Of a stretch of 64,000 bases of DNA, positions 59,083 through 64,000 are shown one piece after another. The notes below the pieces were generated by a model, which saw nothing but the letters and a program-made list of their open reading frames with translations, had not been told where the DNA came from and made no database searches. The stretch comes from Dreissena polymorpha (lineage: Eukaryota; Mollusca; Bivalvia; Myida; Dreissenidae). Position numbers and translations under genes: made by a program. The stretch spans positions 82,701,183-82,765,182 of the forward strand of contig NC_068356.1 of NCBI RefSeq assembly GCF_020536995.1, given 5' to 3'. Every line of letters starts with the position of its first letter. Positions within the stretch are counted from its first letter, which is position 1.

Positions 59083-60054
59083 TATCCTCTATATCAAGCA
59101 TTTTGTGATGATATTTTTATGATGGGGGTAACTAATTGCTATAAAGTATCGTAATAGAATAAAAACTGTGTTTGTATTTTACAGCCAAATCAAGTTCTAA
59201 AGTAATACTATTCTGTGTATCATACGACCTTAGGTTTAAATATGCATGTATAATCTGTAAAAACAGTGCTGTGTATATCAAACAAATTAGTGCACACTAA
59301 GACGTAAAGATCTTCACAAAAAATTACTTTTGTTTTTATCTGATTTTCAGAAAATAGTTTGAAGCATCAATCTTAATAGAAATTCGACGATTGGTGAAAT
59401 AAGAACAGTGCTTAATGCGTGTGCGTAGCGTTACACAGATACATTTTGAATTAAGATTACCCCTGTCCTGTTTGGATGTCAAATAGAGGCATGCACTACA
59501 TTTCACTTGGTGAGTCATGTGCGTGGTGCACCCATTTTAACTTACTGAAAATGGAGAACATTTCTGTACATGAAAAATATTGGCCTGTAATTTTGAGTTT
59601 TTGTAAGCAATTAACTGACTGCTGACTAAAGTGAAGGGCTCATGGTGAAATGAAAAATCGTAGGCATATACATGTATGCAGTAAGACTCAAAAGAGAAAG
59701 GGCCGTAAATCCACCAAAACTTCATTCATTTAGCTCTAAACTACAAGCAAAAATAATAAGAAATTAGAGGAGTTGAAAACAAGTTTTGGAATGTTTGTTC
59801 CAAAGAGTAAAAACAGACAGAGGGCAATCACTGTGCCAAAATGTGTTGCGGCTGAAATTCCTGTCTTTATGATCATCTTCAAATTAAAGTTATTGAAGTT
59901 TAAAAGTTTTAGCAAAATTCACCTAGTAGTTAGAGTTGAAACAGCATGTAATGCCATGTATATATTCTGAAGTGTTAAAACCAACAAAGATCCATGATTC
60001 TGCCAAAACATGTCGCAGTCACAAAAAACAATCTGTTCAATAATCTACACATGT

Positions 60055-60400
60055 TGTTATACCCAGCCATAGGCGCAGGAATATTGTTTTGGCGTTATCC
60101 GTCTTTCCGTCCGCCTGGAGCCATATCTTGGAAGTGCTTAGGTGGATTTCATTGAAACTTGGTATGAGTATGTATATGGATAAGATGATGATGCACGCCA
60201 AATAGCATTGTACACCATCTGTTAATAAAAGAGTTATGGCCTTTTGTATCTTGAAAAAATGCTTTTTTGAGTGACAAATATAATACTTTTGTGTCCAGAT
60301 GCATATTGGCGGGGCATATCAATTCAACGAATTTGCTTGTTCATTTTATTCAACTGTGTAAGTTTAAGCAAGATCCACCAAGTAGTATAAGAGGAAACAA
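60055..60400. repeat. Dispersed repeat fragment (TATACCCAGCCATAGGCGC)
   Basis: TTGTTTTGGCGTTATCCGTC, GTCCGCCTGGAGCCATATCT and TTCATTGAAACTTGGTATGA are in the style of bivalve repeats. Only one copy in the window, so boundaries are unclear. Confidence 0.4.
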
Positions 60401-60401
60401 C

Positions 60402-60750
60402 AAGAGATGTCTTTGTCAGAAACACAATGCCCTCTAATGCGCCGCTTTTTTTTTTACCTTTGACCTTGAAGGATGTTCAATATTTCAAAAGTTATTGCAA
60501 AACTTTACTGTCAGGTTAAAGTTTTTTTGTTGTTTTTTTTACCTTTGACCTTGAAGGATGACCTTGACCATGACCTTTCACCACTCGAAATGTGCAGCTC
60601 CATGAGATACACATGCATGCCAAATATCAAGTTGCTATGTTCAATATTTCAAAAGTTTTTGCAAAACTTTACTGTAAGGTTAAAGTTTTGGGACAGAATG
60701 ACAGACAGACAGGCCAAAAACAATATATCGAAGAAGGGGGCATAAAAACA
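60402..60750 (-). repeat. Family A copy, reverse orientation
   Basis: ACAAGAGATGTCTTTGTCAG at the left, TACCTTTGACCTTGAAGGAT and CACATGCATGCCAAATATCA inside, GAAGAAGGGGGCATAA at the right: the exact inverse layout of the other family A copies. Confidence 0.82.
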
Positions 60751-63700
60751 CAACATTTTAGGACAATACTATAGTGGAAAACAGACTAAGGGCCATAATT
60801 AAGCCAAAACTTGTGACATCAAAAATCCTTACTTTATGAATATTCATTACGGCTGACCTGTCATCTACACATTAAGGTGTGAGATTCATCGGTTAGATAA
60901 AAGAGGAGTTAAAAACACAAGCTGTGGGACATGTAAAAAAGACATAGAGCCATAACTCTGCAGAAAATTCCTTTCGGTATACAATCATCTACACATTAAT
61001 ATCATTCAAATGTGAAAGATTGAGTGAAATCCACCCCTTCTGCCTTAAAAAAGACATTGTTCTATCAGACCTGTTCGATCATTGGTCCATCTTAGAAGCC
61101 CTTATGATATGCTACTTGATGGACAGTGATAAGGCTTGCAAAAACATTCAATAGGTTTTTAATGAGGCATTTTTGGTTTCTTGTCCTAGTCTGGATTTGC
61201 AAGGAAATAACAAATAGTTAACAGTTACATTAGTGTGTTCACTTATATTGTATTAACCTACATCTGCCATTTGATACCTGCTTTCCAGATTTCATTTGAA
61301 TATTGTTTATGTGCATCATTTTATAAGTCAGCAGGCAGCTTATCAATATTTGTTTTAAATATTTTTTTCAGCTAATTTTGGTATGGTTTATTTTGGAATA
61401 ATAAGGATTATAGCGAGAGTTTCCATGACATCATTGATCAGTTAATTTTTGAAGACCTCACAAATTTTCAATTTGTGGAAACAGTAAGCTTTGCGCAAGA
61501 GCTATGTTATGTTGTATGCTCATAAGCTCAATCACAATTTGGAGTCAAAGGTCCAATAAGGGTATTATTTCTGTCTTAAATTTATTTTTCATAAGGGATA
61601 AATAAACTTCATAGTTTAAATATTTTCAGAAATACATGTATTAATATTATGGAAATGGTGTGTTTCACACAGAATTGTGTGGCTAGCTCAAATATCAAGG
61701 TCACACTGCATAGTGAAATTTCAGATATTGTGTTGCATTCCATTGATATAGAATACAAGTTCATTAATATAATTTGTAAATAGACCTTGTAAAAAATAGG
61801 CCTTACTATGCGTATCTCACAACACAGATTGGACATGACAACCTCACACTGGGTATGCGGAAACTTTGATAACAGATGGCACTTCGATACCAGATAACAA
61901 CAAATGATACGCGCGAGAGCCAAGTTCATCAGTTTTTTAAAAAGTTATATCATGAAGATTAGTTTTTTAGACAAGGCGCATGGGCGAGTTTAAAAATAGT
62001 GTATCCTTTTTTATTGCAAAGAAAAACATCTCGGTGGATTGGTAGATTTTTCCCCAAAAATAGAAAATTCGGTCGGAAAACAACATAAACTGGATGAACA
62101 GTAAACATTTCAACAAAATAAAACTACTTAGAAATATTGCAAGAAATTGTTTGAAATTCCAGCACGTAGAGTAATCACTGTGCTTCAAATACTAAAATTT
62201 TGATAGTATTCAATGAAATATAAACGAAGAAAGAGTATGTTTTAAAAGGTGGTATTCATGAAATTGCAGATACTTTGATTCCCGATATAGGGCACTTCGG
62301 ATAACAGAGACTTTCAACAAATTGGGCACTCTGATAACCGAGTTTTATCTTCTACCTGAAATGCATTTATGTATATTATGGCTATTCTTACCAAACATTT
62401 TGAAGTACGAATCAATTTGCATTGTCAAGCCCGACACATTGGGAATCTATGCATAACGTAATTACATACAAATGTAAAATATAACCAATGGTGTTTGTTT
62501 AAAAAAATCTGATAACTATTAAATTATATAATTAAAATTATAAGTGCAAATTACAAAAAAATAAATTCAAATGCTTATTTCTGAAGTAATATATTTCAAG
62601 TGACGACCTAAAATAATTGTCTAAATAATAAACTTGTTTTAAGTGGTAAATTGAGATTAAGAGAATTGAAAATACAACGGATCATGTGGATCAACACGAC
62701 TGTGTTCAATTGAACTTATAGCATGACTCTAGATAAGGGGAGCAAGGGGTCTTTAAGTGGCCAATACACCTCATAAAATCCTGTGTCATTGGTGCTCATT
62801 AGACTCGCATCACGAAGACGATACTATTGCGTAGTCACAAAATTTAAAAGAGATTGGAAAACTCCCTTTATATTGAGGTCTACTTATAGGAAGCACTTCC
62901 CTTTCCCTTTTATTATCATATTCCAAAGGGATAAGAACATGTTTCGGTAATTCGTTTTTAATTTACATCAGTACATACATTTTTATTTATTGCCTGCTTA
63001 CTATAGCAGTATTCCACAGCGAAATCTGCATTTCTAATTCACTAAATAGAGTGTGTTATATCTGGTAAAAAGTGTTGAGTTATCTGGAATCGAAGTGCTC
63101 TTGTCTGTGAGATGATCGGTCCATGAAAAGTTGGCATCCAACTCTTAAAACATTTGAATTTTCTCAAATATGTTATTTAACTGAAATTCAACATGTTGTA
63201 ACATTAATGGACATATTGATATTTTATTTCGATTAGTTGGCACTTTCTTGATTTATTTCCATGTATTTTTATTTTGTTGAAATACGTACTGATCATCGAA
63301 TTCATGACGATTAACGATGACATTTTATCTCTTTTTTTATAATAGACTGTTTTTGTTCACGACTTTCTTGCACAAATTATTATGTGTGGCGAATCACAAT
63401 TTTAAGGTTACACAATACAGTTGAATCTCAAAACATGTGCCCATCTATAATTTAGTATAAAAGTAAGAGATGTATTATAGACGTTAATACACGGCTGAGC
63501 CCCAGGCCGGGCAGTGATAATTGGCCCTTGGTATTATCCTCTAAGTAACAAGTCAGCTCATTTAAATTAAAAGGTCAAAATCAACTATTATTTTGTTTGA
63601 TAGACGATACTTTCCAAGGCCAGTCTGTGCCGATTATGATGTTACTTAAATACACCTAACAGTAAAATCACAGAAAACTTAAGGCAATCTAAACAAAATT

Positions 63701-64000
63701 AAGCGCAAGTTTAGCGACTTCATTTCAAATGAGTTTTTCTCATTATGACACTTGCCGAATTAGCACCAAAAGTCTCAGAACACGCCACATAAATATGCAT
63801 CTAAGCTAAGACAAGGAACACAGTTTCAACACTTTATTTTTTACTCTTTTTCATTCAGATTTCTATGAAAGCCACAAGGGTACACAACATTCACGTAAAT
63901 CAAAATAATCATGGATATAAGCGTACATGACCGAGTTTCTGAAAAGCCGTGTTTGTTTCTAATGAGAGAAGGTTTCTTAAAGAAGAAACAATGTAAAAGA
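60751..64000. other. AT-rich stretch without recognised genes
   Basis: No ORF above about 110 codons and none with family resemblance. Blocks around 61876, 62290 and 63090 share GGCACTTCG and CAGATAAC-like motifs (the third inverted), hinting at an old inverted-repeat element. Confidence 0.45.

Overview
The window looks like animal nuclear DNA, most likely from a bivalve mollusc. Genes are split by GT-AG introns, coding density is low, AT content is high, and the introns are packed with short interspersed and foldback repeats of the kind common in bivalves. A heterodont such as Dreissena would fit, but the species is an inference from repeat style and cannot be fixed from sequence alone.

Positions 1-49,390 (+ strand) hold the 3' part of one large gene. 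It encodes a TTC3/DZIP3-type RING-H2 E3 ubiquitin ligase. Twenty exons between 241 and 48842 join in phase at every junction, giving 1,386 residues and a stop. They comprise a Cys/His-rich module, a basic linker, one giant exon (569 residues, Ser/Pro-rich after a conserved start), a coiled-coil series, a Pro-rich linker, a conserved helical block and a terminal C3H2C3 RING. The 5' part of the gene, where TPR repeats would be expected, lies before the window.

The introns are a transposon museum: (i) a 3.2 kb satellite grown inside one foldback MITE (6768-9935); (ii) a broken DIRS-like tyrosine-recombinase retroelement with inverted ends and an internal complementary region (10192-16403); (iii) a 5.1 kb hAT element with an exact 8-bp target duplication (21581-26724), carrying a second hAT insertion with its own 8-bp duplication (22257-23299); (iv) minisatellites of 18, 55, 69, 162 and 172 bp and a 390-bp trinucleotide tract; (v) several recurring families, including ones rich in AGGTCA half-sites.

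Positions 52,240-55,874 hold a compact divergent pair. On the minus strand is a two-exon OTU-family putative deubiquitinase (340 residues). On the plus strand is an intronless, full-length RNA polymerase II subunit RPB7 (POLR2G, 172 residues). About 415 bp separate the start codons. The OTU intron contains two small inverted-repeat elements, one with long G/C homopolymer ends.

Positions 56,180-57,560 are a pogo-like DNA transposon remnant with TA duplications and a psq-type helix-turn-helix reading frame. From 57,560 to 64,000 I recognise no gene, only small foldback elements and repeat fragments. A ubiquitin ligase gene thus lies next to a putative deubiquitinase gene; this is probably chance, but it can be tested by synteny.
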